DNA of 64,000 nt, taken from Streptomyces stelliscabiei. Its GTDB lineage: Bacteria > Actinomycetota > Actinomycetes > Streptomycetales > Streptomycetaceae. A program made the translations under genes and the position numbers. Where the stretch lies: NCBI RefSeq assembly GCF_014873495.1, contig NZ_JADBGF010000001.1, positions 868,001 to 932,000 on the forward strand. Reading direction: 5' to 3'. Numbering within the stretch: position 1 is the stretch's first letter; each line of letters starts with the position of its first letter. The notes beneath the pieces are model-generated. The model was not told the origin of the DNA. It did no database searches and worked only from the letters and a program-made list of their open reading frames with translations. Positions 1-10,173 of the stretch are shown in pieces.

Positions 1-1700
1 GGTTGGCCCGGGTGGTCTCCCGCAGGGACTCCACCATGGAGTTGATGTTGTCCTTGAGGTCGGCGACCTCGCCGGACGCCTCCACGGTGATGGAGCGGGT
101 CAGGTCGCCCTCGGCGACGGCGCTGGTGACCTCGGCGATCGCGCGGACCTGGCGGGTGAGGTTCCCGGCGAGTTCGTTGACGTTCTCGGTGAGCCGCTTC
201 CAGGTGCCCTCGACGCCCTCGACCTCGGCCTGTCCGCCGAGCCGTCCTTCACTGCCGACCTCACGGGCGACTCGGGTGACCTCGGCGGCGAACGACGACA
301 GCTGGTCGACCATCGTGTTGATGGTGGTCTTCAGTTCCAGGATCTCGCCGCGGGCGTCGACGTCGATCTTCTTCGACAGGTCGCCGTTGGCCACCGCCGT
401 CGTCACCAGGGCGATGTTGCGGACCTGGCCGGTCAGGTTGTTGGCCATGGAGTTGACGTTGTCGGTGAGGTCCTTCCACGTGCCCGCGACGTTCGGCACG
501 TGCGCCTGGCCGCCGAGCCGTCCCTCGGTGCCGACCTCGCGGGCGACACGGGTGACCTCGTCGGCGAACGCGGAGAGCGTGTCGACCATGGTGTTGATGA
601 CGTCCGCGAGGGCCGCGACCTCGCCCTTGGCCTCGACCGTGATCTTCTGGGAGAGGTCACCGCGCGCGACGGCGGTGGCGACCTGGGCGATCGAGCGGAC
701 CTGGCCGGTCAGGTTCGACGCCATCACGTTGACGTTGTCCGTCAGGTCCTTCCAGGTCCCCGACGCGCCCCGGACGATGGCCTGTCCGCCCAGGTTGCCC
801 TCCGTGCCGACCTCGCGGGCCACGCGGGTGACCTCGTCGGCGAAGCCGGACAGCTGGTCCACCATCGTGTTGATGGTGTCCTTGAGCTGCAGGATCTCGC
901 CGCGGGCGTCCACGGTGATCTTCTGGGAGAGGTCGCCCTGAGCCACCGCCGTGGCCACCTGGGCGATGTTGCGGACCTGGGAGGTGAGGTTGGCCCCCAT
1001 GAAGTTCACGGAGTCCGTGAGGTCCCGCCAGGTGCCCTTGACCCCCTTCACGTCCGCCTGCCCGCCGAGCCGTCCCTCGGTGCCGACCTCACGGGCGACG
1101 CGCGTGACCTCGTCGGCGAACGCGGAGAGCTGATCCACCATCGTGTTGATGGTGTTCTTCAACTCCAGGATCTCCCCGCGGGCATCCACGGTGATCTTCT
1201 GCGACAGATCGCCCTCGGCCACCGCCGTGGTCACCTGAGCGATGTTGCGGACCTGCGAAGTGAGGTTCCCGGCCATGAAGTTGACCGAATCGGTCAGGTC
1301 GCGCCAGACGCCGCCGACGCCGGGCACCTGGGCCTGACCGCCGAGCCGGCCCTCGCTGCCGACCTCACGGGCGACGCGCGTGACCTCGTCGGCGAACGCG
1401 GAGAGCTGGTCGACCATCGTGTTGACGGTCTCCTTCAGCTGCAGGATCTCGCCGCGCGCGGGTACGTCGATCTTCTGCGACAGGTCGCCCTTGGCGACCG
1501 CGGTCGCGACCTGCGCGATGTCGCGCACCTGCGTGGTCAGATTGCCCGCCATGGCGTTGACCGAGTCGGTCAGGTCGGCCCAGGTGCCCGAGACCCCGGG
1601 CACCTCTGCCTGACCGCCGAGCGTGCCTTCGGTACCCACCTCCCGGGCCACCCGCGTCACTTCCGACGTGAACACGGACAGCTGGTCCACCATGCCGTTG
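1..1700. repeat. 276-bp tandem repeats encoding HAMP units
   Basis: The same codon landmark (the complement of ATG in the VDQL helix) recurs at about 35, 311, 587, 863, 1139, 1415 and 1691, exactly 276 bp apart each time. This gives six full repeats plus ends. The copies are similar but not identical, so the array is old enough to have diverged, or is under selection at the protein level. Confidence 0.9.
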
Positions 1701-1855
1701 AAGACCGTGGCGATGTCGCCGAGCAGGCCCTCACCGTCGGACGGCAGCCGGGTACCGAAGTCGCCGTCGCGTACGGCGGTCAGTCCGGCCAGAAGCTGGC
1801 GTAGCTCCTGCTCGCCCGGGGCCCGGTCGACGGCCTCGATCGTCTTGCTGCTCAT
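1..1855 (-). CDS. Giant HAMP-array sensor (hybrid histidine) kinase, N-terminal part
   Basis: The frame from the ATG at the right end stays open for about 618 residues and runs off the window, so the C-terminus is missing. After a lead of about 50 residues the protein is a chain of 92-residue units, each with a VNxMVDQLS-like helix, an [10 protein letters not shown] helix and a GDLSQKI stretch. These are poly-HAMP signal-transduction coiled coils. The last unit turns into [14 protein letters not shown], which in Streptomyces relatives leads into GAF, HisKA, HATPase and receiver domains; that part is inferred. No signal peptide or membrane helix is visible, so a cytosolic sensor is likely. The adjacent ECF42 pair is divergent, so there is no operon link on this side. 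Confidence 0.9.
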   Translation of the reverse strand, partial: MSSKTIEAVDRAPGEQELRQLLAGLTAVRDGDFGTRLPSDGEGLLGDIATVFNGMVDQLSVFTSEVTRVAREVGTEGTLGGQAEVPGVSGTWADLTDSVNAMAGNLTTQVRDIAQVATAVAKGDLSQKIDVPARGEILQLKETVNTMVDQLSAFADEVTRVAREVGSEGRLGGQAQVPGVGGVWRDLTDSVNFMAGNLTSQVRNIAQVTTAVAEGDLSQKITVDARGEILELKNTINTMVDQLSAFADEVTRVAREVGTEGRLGGQADVKGVKGTWRDLTDSVNFMGANLTSQVRNIAQVATAVAQGDLSQKITVDARGEILQLKDTINTMVDQLSGFADEVTRVAREVGTEGNLGGQAIVRGASGTWKDLTDNVNVMASNLTGQVRSIAQVATAVARGDLSQKITVEAKGEVAALADVINTMVDTLSAFADEVTRVAREVGTEGRLGGQAHVPNVAGTWKDLTDNVNSMANNLTGQVRNIALVTTAVANGDLSKKIDVDARGEILELKTTINTMVDQLSSFAAEVTRVAREVGSEGRLGGQAEVEGVEGTWKRLTENVNELAGNLTRQVRAIAEVTSAVAEGDLTRSITVEASGEVADLKDNINSMVESLRETTRAN

Positions 1856-2192
1856 GCGCACCCTCGTTCCGCTCCCCAAGAGCCCTCGCGCCGAGGACTC
1901 GGAACCCGCGCCGGGCCGTGGGCCGGCCCGCTCACCGCCCGCATTTCCGCAGTTCACGAATCGGCCCGATGAGAAAATCCGGTGAAGGTTAACTCAGTTG
2001 TCGTCCGACAACCAAAGCCTGGTGCAGGCATCCCGACCGCCCCGAAAAGATACCGCCCGGAGGGGAATACATGACCGAGGGCGGGGCACTCGGCGGGGTT
2101 CGGCAAAGCCCCCGCGCGGCCCCGGTCCGACCTCCCTTCCTCAGGCCCTCCACGAGTCGCTCACCCGATCCCGGAAAAATCTTGGCCGACCA
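1856..2192. other. Intergenic region between divergent kinase and DGPF genes
   Basis: No convincing gene is visible. Overlapping frames on both strands have poor codon character and no ribosome binding site. The region must hold the promoter of the HAMP kinase on the minus strand; no clear -10/-35 pair could be assigned for it. Confidence 0.5.
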
Positions 2193-2219
2193 TGTCGAGA
2201 ACCCGCAACCCGCTCCGTC
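2193..2219 (+). promoter_or_regulatory. Candidate ECF42-type promoter
   Basis: TGTCGA at 2193-2198 is followed by 17 bases and CGTC at 2216-2219. This matches the pattern reported for ECF42 sigma factors of Streptomyces (TGTCGA at -35, CGA/TC at -10). It lies about 50 bp upstream of the DGPF gene that precedes the sigma factor, so the pair is probably self-activated. The role is inferred from the motif and its position. Confidence 0.65.
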
Positions 2220-2270
2220 CCCGCTGTGAACGCGACCACAATGGCCGCACCAGTACCGAGGAGACGCACG

Positions 2271-2678
2271 ATGGCCAAGTACCTGCTGCTCAAGCACTAC
2301 CGAGGCGCACCGGCCGCGGTGAACGACGTGCAGATGGACCAGTGGACACCGGAGGAGATCTCCGCGCACATCCAGTACATGAACGACTTCGCCGCCCGAC
2401 TGGAGAAGACCGGCGAGTTCGTCGACGGTCAGGCGCTGGCCCCCGAGGGGACGTGGGTGCGGTACGACGGTGAGGGGCGTCCGCCGGTCACCGACGGCCC
2501 GTTCGCCGAGACGAAGGACCTCATCGCCGGCTGGATGGTGATCGACGTCGACACCTACGAACGCGCCGTCGAACTGGCCGGTGAGCTGTCGGCCGCCCCC
2601 GGGGCGGGCGGGAAGCCGATCCACGAGTGGCTGGAGCTGCGCCCCTTCCTGACCGCGCACCCCACCATCACGGAGTGA
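2271..2678 (+). CDS. DGPF (YCII-related) domain protein, partner of ECF42 sigma factor
   Basis: A 135-residue protein with the YCII/DGPF fold. The family-naming motif TDGPFAETKD is present at about residues 80-89. Genes of this family sit next to ECF42 sigma factors across Actinobacteria, and their products are thought to work in the same circuit; no enzymatic reaction is established. The ATG at 2271 is preceded by GAGGAGA at good spacing. An upstream in-frame ATG at 2241 has no such site. The stop overlaps the GTG proposed for the sigma gene (GTGA), so the two are probably translationally coupled. Confidence 0.9.
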   Translation: MAKYLLLKHYRGAPAAVNDVQMDQWTPEEISAHIQYMNDFAARLEKTGEFVDGQALAPEGTWVRYDGEGRPPVTDGPFAETKDLIAGWMVIDVDTYERAVELAGELSAAPGAGGKPIHEWLELRPFLTAHPTITE

Positions 2679-3832
2679 CCTCGTCGATGGACGAGGCACT
2701 GCTCCGCAGCCTCACCCCTGGTGTGCTCGCCGTCCTCGTCCGCCGCGGAGCCGACTTCGCGGCGGCCGAGGACGCCGTGCAGGACGCGCTGGTCGAGGCG
2801 GTCCGCGTATGGCCGGCCGACCCGCCGCGGGACGCGAAGGGCTGGCTGGTCACCGTGGCCTGGCGCCGGTTCCTCGACGCGACCCGCGCGGACGCCGCCC
2901 GGCGCCGGCGCGAGGGCCGCGTGGAGGAGGAGCCGGCGCCCGGCCCCGCGCCCGGCGCGGACGACACGCTCCAGCTCTACTTCCTGTGCGCCCACCCGTC
3001 CCTGACGCCGTCGTCGGCGGTCGCGCTCACGCTGCGCGCCGTCGGCGGGCTCACCACCCGCCAGATCGCGCGGGCCTACCTGGTGCCCGAGGCGACCATG
3101 GCGCAGCGCATCAGCCGGGCCAAGCGCACCGTCTCCGGCGTGCGGTTGGACCGGCCAGGCGACGTCGCCACCGTGCTGCGCGTCCTCTACCTGGTCTTCA
3201 ACGAGGGCTACTCCGGCGACGTCGACCTCGCCGCCGAGGCCATCCGGCTCACCCGGCAGCTCGCGGCCGCGATCGACCATCCCGAGGTTGCGGGGCTGCT
3301 CGCCCTCATGCTGCTGCACCACGCCCGGCGCGCCGCCCGGACCGCGCCCGACGGAAGCCTGGTGCCGCTCGCCCAGCAGGACCGCGACCGGTGGGACACC
3401 ACGGCCGTCGCCGAGGGCGTCGGGATCCTGCAGACGGCTCTCGCCCGCGACCGGCTGGGCGAGTTCCAGGCCCAGGCCGCCATCGCCGCACTGCACGCCG
3501 ACGCGCTCACGGCCGAGGAGACCGACTGGGTGCAGATCGTCGAGTGGTACGACGAACTCGTGCGCCTGACCGACAGCCCGGTGGTCCGGCTCAACCGCGC
3601 GGTGGCCGTCGGTGAGGCCGACGGTCCCCGTGCCGGGCTGGCGGCGCTCGCCGCGCTGGAGGACTCGCTGCCGCGTCACACCGCGGTCGCGGCGTATCTC
3701 CACGAGCGCGACGGTGACCTGGCGACGGCCGCCCGGCTGTACGCCGAGGCGGCCCGCAAGGCGCCCGACCTCGCCGAGCGCGACCACCTGACCCGCCAGG
3801 CGGCCCGGCTCAACACCCGCCTGCGCGGCTGA
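2675..3832 (+). CDS. ECF42-type RNA polymerase sigma factor
   Basis: A protein of about 385 residues. The first 160 residues carry sigma-2 and sigma-4 regions (AEDAVQDALVEAVRVWP; TTRQIARAYLVPEATMAQRISRAKR). The remaining 220 residues form the helical, TPR-like C-terminal extension typical of ECF42, with the hallmark GPRAGLAALAAL. ECF42 factors have no classical anti-sigma factor and need this extension for activity. The start is either the GTG at 2675 overlapping the DGPF stop, or the ATG at 2687, which has GGAG 11 bp upstream. The upstream candidate promoter suggests the factor drives its own operon. Confidence 0.9.
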   Translation: MTSSMDEALLRSLTPGVLAVLVRRGADFAAAEDAVQDALVEAVRVWPADPPRDAKGWLVTVAWRRFLDATRADAARRRREGRVEEEPAPGPAPGADDTLQLYFLCAHPSLTPSSAVALTLRAVGGLTTRQIARAYLVPEATMAQRISRAKRTVSGVRLDRPGDVATVLRVLYLVFNEGYSGDVDLAAEAIRLTRQLAAAIDHPEVAGLLALMLLHHARRAARTAPDGSLVPLAQQDRDRWDTTAVAEGVGILQTALARDRLGEFQAQAAIAALHADALTAEETDWVQIVEWYDELVRLTDSPVVRLNRAVAVGEADGPRAGLAALAALEDSLPRHTAVAAYLHERDGDLATAARLYAEAARKAPDLAERDHLTRQAARLNTRLRG

Positions 3833-3981
3833 CGGGTCGCGCTCCGCTTCGCCACGGCATCGCCCCCCACCCGTGCCGAGAATGCCCCGATATGCCTTAA
3901 ATACGAAGAGAAGGGGTACTTCACCCAGCGCGGCGATGCCACCACCGGCGTCCCCTCGACCAGGAAGAGGCAGGTCGGCCC

Positions 3982-4365
3982 ATGTCGAAGAAATCACGAG
4001 CGTCCGAGCCCCCGCACGGGAAGGGCCCCAGCCGCCACGAGGGCACCGGGCAGCACGGCTGGTCGCCCGATGTGGACGAGACACGCCAGCAGGACAACCC
4101 GAGCGCTCCCCGCTCCTTCCGTACGGCCGAGCACGCCGAGGAGAGGGGCCGGGACCGCACGAAGTCGGCGGCGGAGAGGAAGTCCGTCCCGGGGGACACC
4201 GTGAAGAGTCACGGGACACGCGGTGAGGAGTACGGCGACGCGGACGAGAAGGGCCGCCGCGACACCGGGCCCAAGGGCCGCTCCCAGCGCCCCAGCGGCG
4301 CCAGGGACGCCTCTTCCTCGACCGGCGTGGACCCCCAGGACCCACCGCCGTCCAGCCACCGGTAG
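3982..4365 (+). CDS. Small hydrophilic conserved hypothetical protein
   Basis: A 127-residue protein that is almost entirely polar, rich in Ser, Arg, Gly, Asp and Pro. It has no Cys and no hydrophobic core, and reads as intrinsically disordered. The phrase QHGWSPDVDE and the C-terminal TGVDPQDPP resemble a family I recall from many Streptomyces genomes, which supports a real gene. No function is known. A GAGGCAGG stretch lies upstream of the ATG. It converges on hypE, with a perfect hairpin between them. Confidence 0.75.
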   Translation: MSKKSRASEPPHGKGPSRHEGTGQHGWSPDVDETRQQDNPSAPRSFRTAEHAEERGRDRTKSAAERKSVPGDTVKSHGTRGEEYGDADEKGRRDTGPKGRSQRPSGARDASSSTGVDPQDPPPSSHR

Positions 4366-4398
4366 GCACCGGGCGTCCGGACGACGGCCCCCTCGACC

Positions 4399-4422
4399 GA
4401 CCGGAGCCGCGAGGCTCCGGTC
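4399..4422. terminator. Bidirectional terminator hairpin between the hydrophilic protein gene and hypE
   Basis: A perfect 10-bp stem (GACCGGAGCC pairing with GGCTCCGGTC) closed by a GCGA loop. The right arm overlaps the hypE stop codon. Its place between two converging genes fits a bidirectional terminator. No U-tract is visible on either side, which is usual in Streptomyces. Confidence 0.7.
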
Positions 4423-5509
4423 AGCAGATCCGCGGCAGCTGCTCCCCGATCGGCAGATCGACCACGCGTGTCCCGCCCAGTCCGGTACGGGCCACGACCA
4501 TGCCGGGATGCGCCTCGACGGTCTCGCCGATGATCACCGAGTCGGCGCCGAGCGGATGGGCCCGCATCGCCTCCAGGACGGCGTCGGCATGCTCGCGCGG
4601 GACGAAGGCCACGAGCTTGCCCTCGTTGGCGATGTACATGGGGTCCAGGCCGAGGATGGCGCAGGCGTTGGCCACGGCCGCCGGGACCGGTACGTCGCGT
4701 TCCCGGACGACGACCCCGGTTCCGGAGGCCGCCGCGATCTCGTTGAGGGTCGCGGCCAGGCCGCCCCGGGTGGGGTCGCGCAGGACGTGCAGATCAGGGG
4801 TGACGGCGAGCATGGCGTCGACGAGACCGCCGAGCGCCGCGCAGTCGCTCTTGATCTCCACGCCGAACTCCAGACCCTCGCGCACGCTCATGATCGCGAC
4901 CCCGTGGACGCCGATGGCACCGCTGACGATCACGACGTCGCCGGGGACGACCCGCTGGGGCCGCAGGTCCACGCCCGCCGGTACCAGGCCGATGCCCGCC
5001 GTGTTGATGAAGATCCCGTCGCCGTGGCCGGCCTCCACCACCTTGGTGTCCCCGGTGGCCACCTCCACGCCTGCCGTGCGCGCGGCGGCACCGAGCGCCT
5101 GGGAGACCCGTGTGACCACGTCCAGCTCCACGCCCTCCTCCAGGACGAATCCGCAGGAGAGGTAGGCGGCGCGGGCACCGCTCATGGCGAGGTCGTTGAC
5201 GGTCCCGTTGACCGCCAGGTCGCCGATGCTGCCGCCGGGGAAGAACAGCGGCCGTACGACATAGGTGTCGGTGGAGAACGCCAGCCGGGCTCCGCCCAGG
5301 GAGAGGACGGCCGCGTCACCCATCTGGGCCAGCACCTCACCCCCGAAGGCGGGCGCGAAGATCTGCTGGACCAGCTCGGCGGAGAGGACTCCCCCGCCGC
5401 CATGGCCCATGACGACCCGGGGGCGGTCACGCACGGGCGCGGGACAGGTCCACGCCTCGATGTCCAGCGCGGCGGGGACGGGGAGACCGGTGGCGGTGGT
5501 GTCAGACAA
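4421..5509 (-). CDS. hypE: [NiFe]-hydrogenase maturation protein HypE
   Basis: HypE dehydrates the thiocarboxamide made on its C-terminal cysteine by HypF to thiocyanate, giving the cyanide ligands of the Fe site. The protein is 362 residues long, as usual. It carries the AIRS/PurM-like glycine-rich start VMGHGGGG, the segment [14 protein letters not shown], and the essential C-terminal PRIC. The start is unusual: TTG at 5509, with GGGAGG about nine bases upstream and an 8-bp overlap with the hypD stop. No ATG or GTG lies between this point and the conserved part in a better position. It is the last gene of the operon. Confidence 0.93.
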   Translation of the reverse strand: MSDTTATGLPVPAALDIEAWTCPAPVRDRPRVVMGHGGGGVLSAELVQQIFAPAFGGEVLAQMGDAAVLSLGGARLAFSTDTYVVRPLFFPGGSIGDLAVNGTVNDLAMSGARAAYLSCGFVLEEGVELDVVTRVSQALGAAARTAGVEVATGDTKVVEAGHGDGIFINTAGIGLVPAGVDLRPQRVVPGDVVIVSGAIGVHGVAIMSVREGLEFGVEIKSDCAALGGLVDAMLAVTPDLHVLRDPTRGGLAATLNEIAAASGTGVVVRERDVPVPAAVANACAILGLDPMYIANEGKLVAFVPREHADAVLEAMRAHPLGADSVIIGETVEAHPGMVVARTGLGGTRVVDLPIGEQLPRIC

Positions 5510-6632
5510 CGGGGCTCGCCTCCCGAACCTCGGTGGTGGCGGGCAGGTCCAGGCGCCGGTAGAGGTAGTACGCCGCACAGGCGCCCTCGCTGGAGACCAT
5601 GGTGGCCCCCAAGGGGGTGCGCGGGGTGCACAGCGTGCCGAAGGCCTCGCACTCGTGCGGCTTGAGCAGCCCCTGGAGGACCTCCCCGCTGCGGCACGCG
5701 GCGGGCTCGGCCGTCCTGATGCCGTCGACCGCGAACCGGTGCTCGGCGTCGTGGTCGCGGTACTTCGGCGCCAGCCGCCAGCCGCTGTCGGGGATCACTC
5801 CGATCCCGCGCCAGGCCCGGTCGGTGACCTCGAAGACGTCCTCCAGCATCGCGCGGGCGGCCGCGTTGCCCTCCGGCCGGACGGCACGGGCGTAGGCGTT
5901 GTCGACCCTGTGCTCACCGCGTTCCAGCTGGCGGACGGCCCGGCGCACCCCTTCGAGGATGTCCAGCGGCTCGAAGCCCGTCACCACGATCGGCACGCGG
6001 AAGCGCTCCGCCAGCTCCGGGTACTCCCCCACACCCATCACGCTGCAGACGTGCCCGGCGGCGAGGAAGCCCTGCACCCGGCACTTCGGCGAGGACATGA
6101 TCGCCTCGATGGCCGGTGGAACGCGGACGTGGGAGACCAGCATGCTGAAGTTCCCGATGCCCAGCTTCCGGGCCTGATGGACCGTCATCGCGTTGGGGGG
6201 TGCCGTCGTCTCGAAGCCGATGCCGAAGAACACCACCTCGCGGTCGGGGTTCTGCTGGGCGATGCGCAGGGCGTCGAGCGGCGAGTAGACGACCCGCACG
6301 TCACCGCCCTCGCCGCGGACCTGGAACAGGTCCCGGCCGGTGCCCGGCACGCGCAGCATGTCCCCGAAGGAACAGAAGATCACCTCCGGCCGGGAGGCGA
6401 TCTCCAGCGCCTTGTCGATGACCTCCAGCGGGGTCACGCACACCGGACAGCCCGGCCCATGGATCAACTCCACCTGTTCCGGCAGGAGTTGGTCGATGCC
6501 GTGCCGGATGATGCTGTGCGTCTGCCCTCCGCACACCTCCATCAGCGCCCACGGCCTGGTCACCGTGGCATGGATGTCGTCGAGCAGCCGACGCGCCAGC
6601 TCCGGGTCCTGGAACTCGTCGATGTACTTCAC
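5502..6632 (-). CDS. hypD: [NiFe]-hydrogenase maturation protein HypD
   Basis: A 376-residue scaffold on which, with HypC, the Fe(CN)2CO unit is assembled. The conserved cysteine motifs are present: [11 protein letters not shown] (residue ~34), [11 protein letters not shown] (~65) and the C-terminal [23 protein letters not shown] segment, where CRSGEVLQG and CEAFG lie near residues 310-330. These cysteines hold Fe and a [4Fe-4S] cluster in the family. The start is GTG at 6632, overlapping the hypC stop (GTGA), with GGAGGAGG upstream. The frame is open far upstream of the start, but that stretch is hypC antisense-like sequence and is not part of the gene. Confidence 0.95.
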   Translation of the reverse strand: MKYIDEFQDPELARRLLDDIHATVTRPWALMEVCGGQTHSIIRHGIDQLLPEQVELIHGPGCPVCVTPLEVIDKALEIASRPEVIFCSFGDMLRVPGTGRDLFQVRGEGGDVRVVYSPLDALRIAQQNPDREVVFFGIGFETTAPPNAMTVHQARKLGIGNFSMLVSHVRVPPAIEAIMSSPKCRVQGFLAAGHVCSVMGVGEYPELAERFRVPIVVTGFEPLDILEGVRRAVRQLERGEHRVDNAYARAVRPEGNAAARAMLEDVFEVTDRAWRGIGVIPDSGWRLAPKYRDHDAEHRFAVDGIRTAEPAACRSGEVLQGLLKPHECEAFGTLCTPRTPLGATMVSSEGACAAYYLYRRLDLPATTEVREASPVV

Positions 6633-6934
6633 GGGTTGCGCACCTCCTCCACCGGGTCCATGCCCGCCTCCGCCGCCGCCGTCTCCCACGGATCTCCGAA
6701 CTCCTCCTGCAACAAACCGAGTTCGGCGAAGAGTTCGAGCGTCTGCCGTGCCGACTCCTCGTCCAGGCGTTGCAGCGCGAAACCGACGTGCACGATGGCG
6801 TACTCGCCGACCTGAAGGTCGGGCAGATACTCCAGGCACACCTCCTTGACCACTCCGCCGAAGTCGACGGTGGCCATCCGGGTGCCCTCCCGTTCCTCGA
6901 TGTCCAGCACTCTGCCGGGTACCGCCAGGCACAT
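6629..6934 (-). CDS. hypC: [NiFe]-hydrogenase assembly chaperone HypC
   Basis: A 101-residue chaperone of the HypC/HupF family. It begins MCLAVPGRV, in which Cys2 binds the iron unit with HypD and delivers it to the large-subunit precursor. The central [16 protein letters not shown] is typical. The protein is somewhat longer than enteric HypC because of an acidic C-terminal tail. The stop overlaps the hypD GTG. Confidence 0.95.
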   Translation of the reverse strand: MCLAVPGRVLDIEEREGTRMATVDFGGVVKEVCLEYLPDLQVGEYAIVHVGFALQRLDEESARQTLELFAELGLLQEEFGDPWETAAAEAGMDPVEEVRNP

Positions 6935-6967
6935 GAGCCTCTCCTCGCTGTGGGGGTCGCGCGTCGC

Positions 6968-9364
6968 TCAGTCGGTGGGCGTGGGGACGGCGGTCGTGGT
7001 CCGGGCGGCCACCATCAGCTGCCCCAGCGCCAGGCCGCCGTCGTTGGGCGGCACCAGGTGGTGCCGCAGGACCGTGAACCCGTCCTCGCGCAGGCCGGCG
7101 GCGCAGGCCGAGGAGAGCAGTGTGTTGGCGAACACGCCCCCCGTCAGGGCCACCGTGTCCAGCCCGTGCCGTTCGCGCGCCCGTACGCACATCGCGCGCA
7201 CCAGAGCGGCCACGCCCCGGTGGAACCGGGCCGCGATCAGCGCCGGCGCGACGCCCGCGCGCAGGTCGTCGACGACCGCCGCGAGCACGGGCGCCGGATC
7301 GGCCCGTACCGGGCCCGTCCCGCTCTCCCGCGACGCGTGCAGGGCGAAGGTGTACGCCTCACCGTCCCCGGTGGGCGCGAGCAGCGCCGCGCCCTCCAGT
7401 TCGACGGCGGCCTGCGCCTCGTATCCGGCCCGATGGCACACACCGGCCAGCGAGGACACCGCGTCGAAGAGCCGGCCCATGCTGGACGTGGGAACACAGT
7501 TCAGGCTCCGCTCCAACTGCGTCGTCAGGGCACGGAGTTCGTCGGGCGGGCAGGCGGCTGCACAGGGGAGGTCGTCGGGCCAGGGCAGGCCGGCCGCCCA
7601 CAGGTGGGCCAGTGCCATGCGGTACGGGCGGCGCACCGCGGTGTCGCCGCCGGGCAGCGGGACGTAGGCGAGGTGACCGAACCGGATGAAGCGGGCGTAG
7701 TCGGCGAGCAGGAACTCGCCGCCCCATACGGCGCCGTCGTCGCCGTGGCCCGTTCCGTCGAAGGCGACGCCGATCACCGGCCGGGTGCCGTCCAGCCCGT
7801 GTTCGGCCATCGCGGCGGCGATGTGCGCGTGATGGTGCTGGACGCGTGCGACGGGCCGGTCCGCCGCGTTCCGGTCGGCCCACCGGGCGGAGCGGTAGCC
7901 GGGATGCCGGTCGGACACCAGCGCTTCGGGCCGTACCCCGGTGAGGGACGTCAGCTGCCGCGCCGCGCGCTCGAACGCGCGCTGCGTGGCGACGTCGTCC
8001 ATGTCGCCGATGTGCGCGGAGAGCCAGGCGCGGCGGTCCGACCCCAGACAGAACGTGTTCTTCAGGTCTCCGCCGACGGCGAGGGCGGGCCGCACGGGCA
8101 GGGGAAGGGTGAGCGGCAGCGGTGCGTAGCCGCGCGAGCGGCGGATCACCAGGGGCCGTCCGTCGCAGACCCGGACCACGGAGTCGTCGCACGGGACGTG
8201 GATCGGGCGGTCGTGGGTGAGCCAGGCGTCGGCCAGGTGCGCGAGCCGCTCCAGTGCCTCGGTGTCGTCGGTGACGATGGGTTCACCGGACACGTTGCCG
8301 CTGGTCATGACGAGCAGGCGGGGGCCGTCCACGTCGCCGGGCAGTCCGAGCAGCAGATGGTGCAGGGGCGTGTAGGGCAGCATCAGGCCGAGGTCGGGGC
8401 TGCCGGGCGCGACCGCCTCGGCGGGCCGCGGACCGCCGGGGGTGTCCGGACGGCGGCGCCTGACCAGGACCACCGGTCTGGCGACGTCTTCGAGCAGCCC
8501 GCGCTCCTCGGGAGACAGCCGCACCAGGTGCCGGACGTCGTCCGCCGTCCTGGCCATGACGGCGAAGGGCTTGTCCCCGCGCGCCTTCCGGCGCCGCAGC
8601 AGGGCGACGGCTGCCTCGTTCGTGGCGTCGCAGGCCAGGTGGTAGCCGCCCAGCCCCTTCACGGCGAGGATCGCGCCCCGTGCGAGCAGGGCACGCGCCT
8701 CGCCCACGGGGTCGGCCCCGTCGACGCTCCCGGCCCCCGGCCGCGGTCCGAGGACCAGCCGCAGGCGCGGCCCGCAGGCCGGGCAGGCGACGGGCTGCGC
8801 GTGGAAGCGCCGGTCCGCCGGGTCCGCGTACTCGCGGGCGCAGTCGGGGCACATCGCGAAGCCGGCCATGGTCGTGGCGGCCCGGTCGTAGGGCACTGCG
8901 GTGACGATCGTGAAGCGCGGGCCGCAGTTGGTGCAGTTGACGAAGGGGTGGCGGTGGCGCCGGTCCGCCGGGTCGGCCAGCTCGGCGAGGCAGTCGGCGC
9001 AGGTGGCGGAGTCCGGGGAGACCAGGGTGCGGGCCGGTCCGCCGGAGTACGAGGCGAGGATGGTGAACGCGGCGCCGCCGCCGACGGCGGGCAGGTCGTG
9101 GTGCTCGACGGACTCGACGCGGGCCAGCGGCGGCGCCTGGGCGGCGATCCGGTCGCAGAACCGGGCCACGGCCGAGGCGGCGCCCTCGATCTCCACGACG
9201 ACGCCCTCGGCGGTGTTGGTCACGTGGCCGGCCAGGGCGAGTTCGGTGGCGAGACCGTACAGGTAGGGCCGGAAGCCCACCCCCTGCACCACTCCCCGCA
9301 CGACGACCCGGCGGCGCAGCGGAGCGGACTCGGCGACGGCTGCCGGGGCCTGCGGACCGCTCAC
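6968..9364 (-). CDS. hypF: Carbamoyltransferase HypF
   Basis: A 798-residue protein with the full HypF domain order. An acylphosphatase domain ([18 protein letters not shown], residues ~17-100) is followed by two zinc-finger pairs (CADC...CTNC and CPDC...CPACG, ~120-195), a YrdC/Sua5-like nucleotide-binding domain (~215-400) and a Kae1-like domain (~410-790) with HHHAH at the metal site and [10 protein letters not shown]. It converts carbamoyl phosphate and ATP to carbamoyl-adenylate and transfers the carbamoyl group to the HypE cysteine. The ATG overlaps the hypB stop by 4 bp. Confidence 0.96.
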   Translation of the reverse strand: MSGPQAPAAVAESAPLRRRVVVRGVVQGVGFRPYLYGLATELALAGHVTNTAEGVVVEIEGAASAVARFCDRIAAQAPPLARVESVEHHDLPAVGGGAAFTILASYSGGPARTLVSPDSATCADCLAELADPADRRHRHPFVNCTNCGPRFTIVTAVPYDRAATTMAGFAMCPDCAREYADPADRRFHAQPVACPACGPRLRLVLGPRPGAGSVDGADPVGEARALLARGAILAVKGLGGYHLACDATNEAAVALLRRRKARGDKPFAVMARTADDVRHLVRLSPEERGLLEDVARPVVLVRRRRPDTPGGPRPAEAVAPGSPDLGLMLPYTPLHHLLLGLPGDVDGPRLLVMTSGNVSGEPIVTDDTEALERLAHLADAWLTHDRPIHVPCDDSVVRVCDGRPLVIRRSRGYAPLPLTLPLPVRPALAVGGDLKNTFCLGSDRRAWLSAHIGDMDDVATQRAFERAARQLTSLTGVRPEALVSDRHPGYRSARWADRNAADRPVARVQHHHAHIAAAMAEHGLDGTRPVIGVAFDGTGHGDDGAVWGGEFLLADYARFIRFGHLAYVPLPGGDTAVRRPYRMALAHLWAAGLPWPDDLPCAAACPPDELRALTTQLERSLNCVPTSSMGRLFDAVSSLAGVCHRAGYEAQAAVELEGAALLAPTGDGEAYTFALHASRESGTGPVRADPAPVLAAVVDDLRAGVAPALIAARFHRGVAALVRAMCVRARERHGLDTVALTGGVFANTLLSSACAAGLREDGFTVLRHHLVPPNDGGLALGQLMVAARTTTAVPTPTD

Positions 9365-10170
9365 GGGTGGGTGTGGGCCATGGCGCCGTCGGTCTCCGGA
9401 CGCGCGTGCGTATGACCGTCATGTGCGGGGACGTGACCGTCGTGGGCGTGCACAGGAGCGTGGACGTGACCGTGGTGGTGGGGCTGGCCGGCCATGACCG
9501 GCGCGTGGACCGGGGCGCCGTCCGCGGCCGCCATCGCCCGGTCGAGCAGGGCGCCGACCCCCCGTCCCCGGCGTGCGGAGGTCATGACCACCTCGACCCC
9601 GGGGTTGACCTGTTCCACGTTCGCGCGGAACGCGACCTCGTCGAACTCGACCGCCTCCGCGAGGTCGGTCTTGGTCACCACGACCAGGTGCGCGAGCCCG
9701 AAGGCGGTGGGGTACTTCAGCGGCTTGTCCTCGCCCTCCGTCACCGAGGCGAGGGCGACCCTCAGCGTCTCCCCCAGGTCGTAGGAGGCGGGGCAGACGA
9801 GGTTGCCGACGTTCTCCACGAACAGCAGCCGGGTGCCGTCGGGCAGCCATCCGTCGAGGTGCCCGGCGAGCATGCCCGCCTCCAGATGGCACAGTCCGTC
9901 GGTGAGCACCTGTTTGACCGGGACACCCGAACGTGCCAGGCGGATCGCGTCGTTCTCGGTGGCGAGGTCGGCGCTCAGCGCGGCGACGGGTACGGACCGC
10001 TCACGTGCCCGCAGCAGTTCCTGCTCCAGCAGCGCGGTCTTGCCGCTGCCCGGACTGGACAGCAGGTTGACGACCGCCGTGCCTCGGGCGGTGAGACGCG
10101 TACGCAGTTCGCGGGCGCTCTCGTCGTTCTTCGCCAGGACGGCCTGGCGCAGGTCGGCGACACGGCACAT
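9361..10170 (-). CDS. hypB: Hydrogenase nickel-insertion GTPase HypB with a C-terminal His-rich tail
   Basis: A 269-residue SIMIBI GTPase that helps insert Ni into the large subunit together with HypA. The P-loop is SSPGSGKT (~38-45). The G-domain motifs [15 protein letters not shown] (switch/metal site) and VVTKTDL follow. Unusually, the nickel-storing histidine-rich segment is at the C-terminus (last ~45 residues, at least 15 His) rather than near the N-terminus as in classical HypB. The short MCRVAD start leaves no room for an N-terminal His tract. Its stop overlaps the hypF start. Confidence 0.95.
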   Translation of the reverse strand: MCRVADLRQAVLAKNDESARELRTRLTARGTAVVNLLSSPGSGKTALLEQELLRARERSVPVAALSADLATENDAIRLARSGVPVKQVLTDGLCHLEAGMLAGHLDGWLPDGTRLLFVENVGNLVCPASYDLGETLRVALASVTEGEDKPLKYPTAFGLAHLVVVTKTDLAEAVEFDEVAFRANVEQVNPGVEVVMTSARRGRGVGALLDRAMAAADGAPVHAPVMAGQPHHHGHVHAPVHAHDGHVPAHDGHTHARPETDGAMAHTHP

Positions 10171-10173
10171 GGT

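Noticed and set aside
500..1804. Long plus-strand frames opposite the HAMP kinase
   Set aside because: They are antisense shadows of a GC-rich repeat gene. Their proteins are repetitive ([14 protein letters not shown]), and the minus frame has the recognisable HAMP sequence.
6770..9415. 881-residue plus-strand frame opposite hypF
   Set aside because: Gly/Val/Arg/His-rich shadow with no ribosome site. hypF on the minus strand has all its domains.
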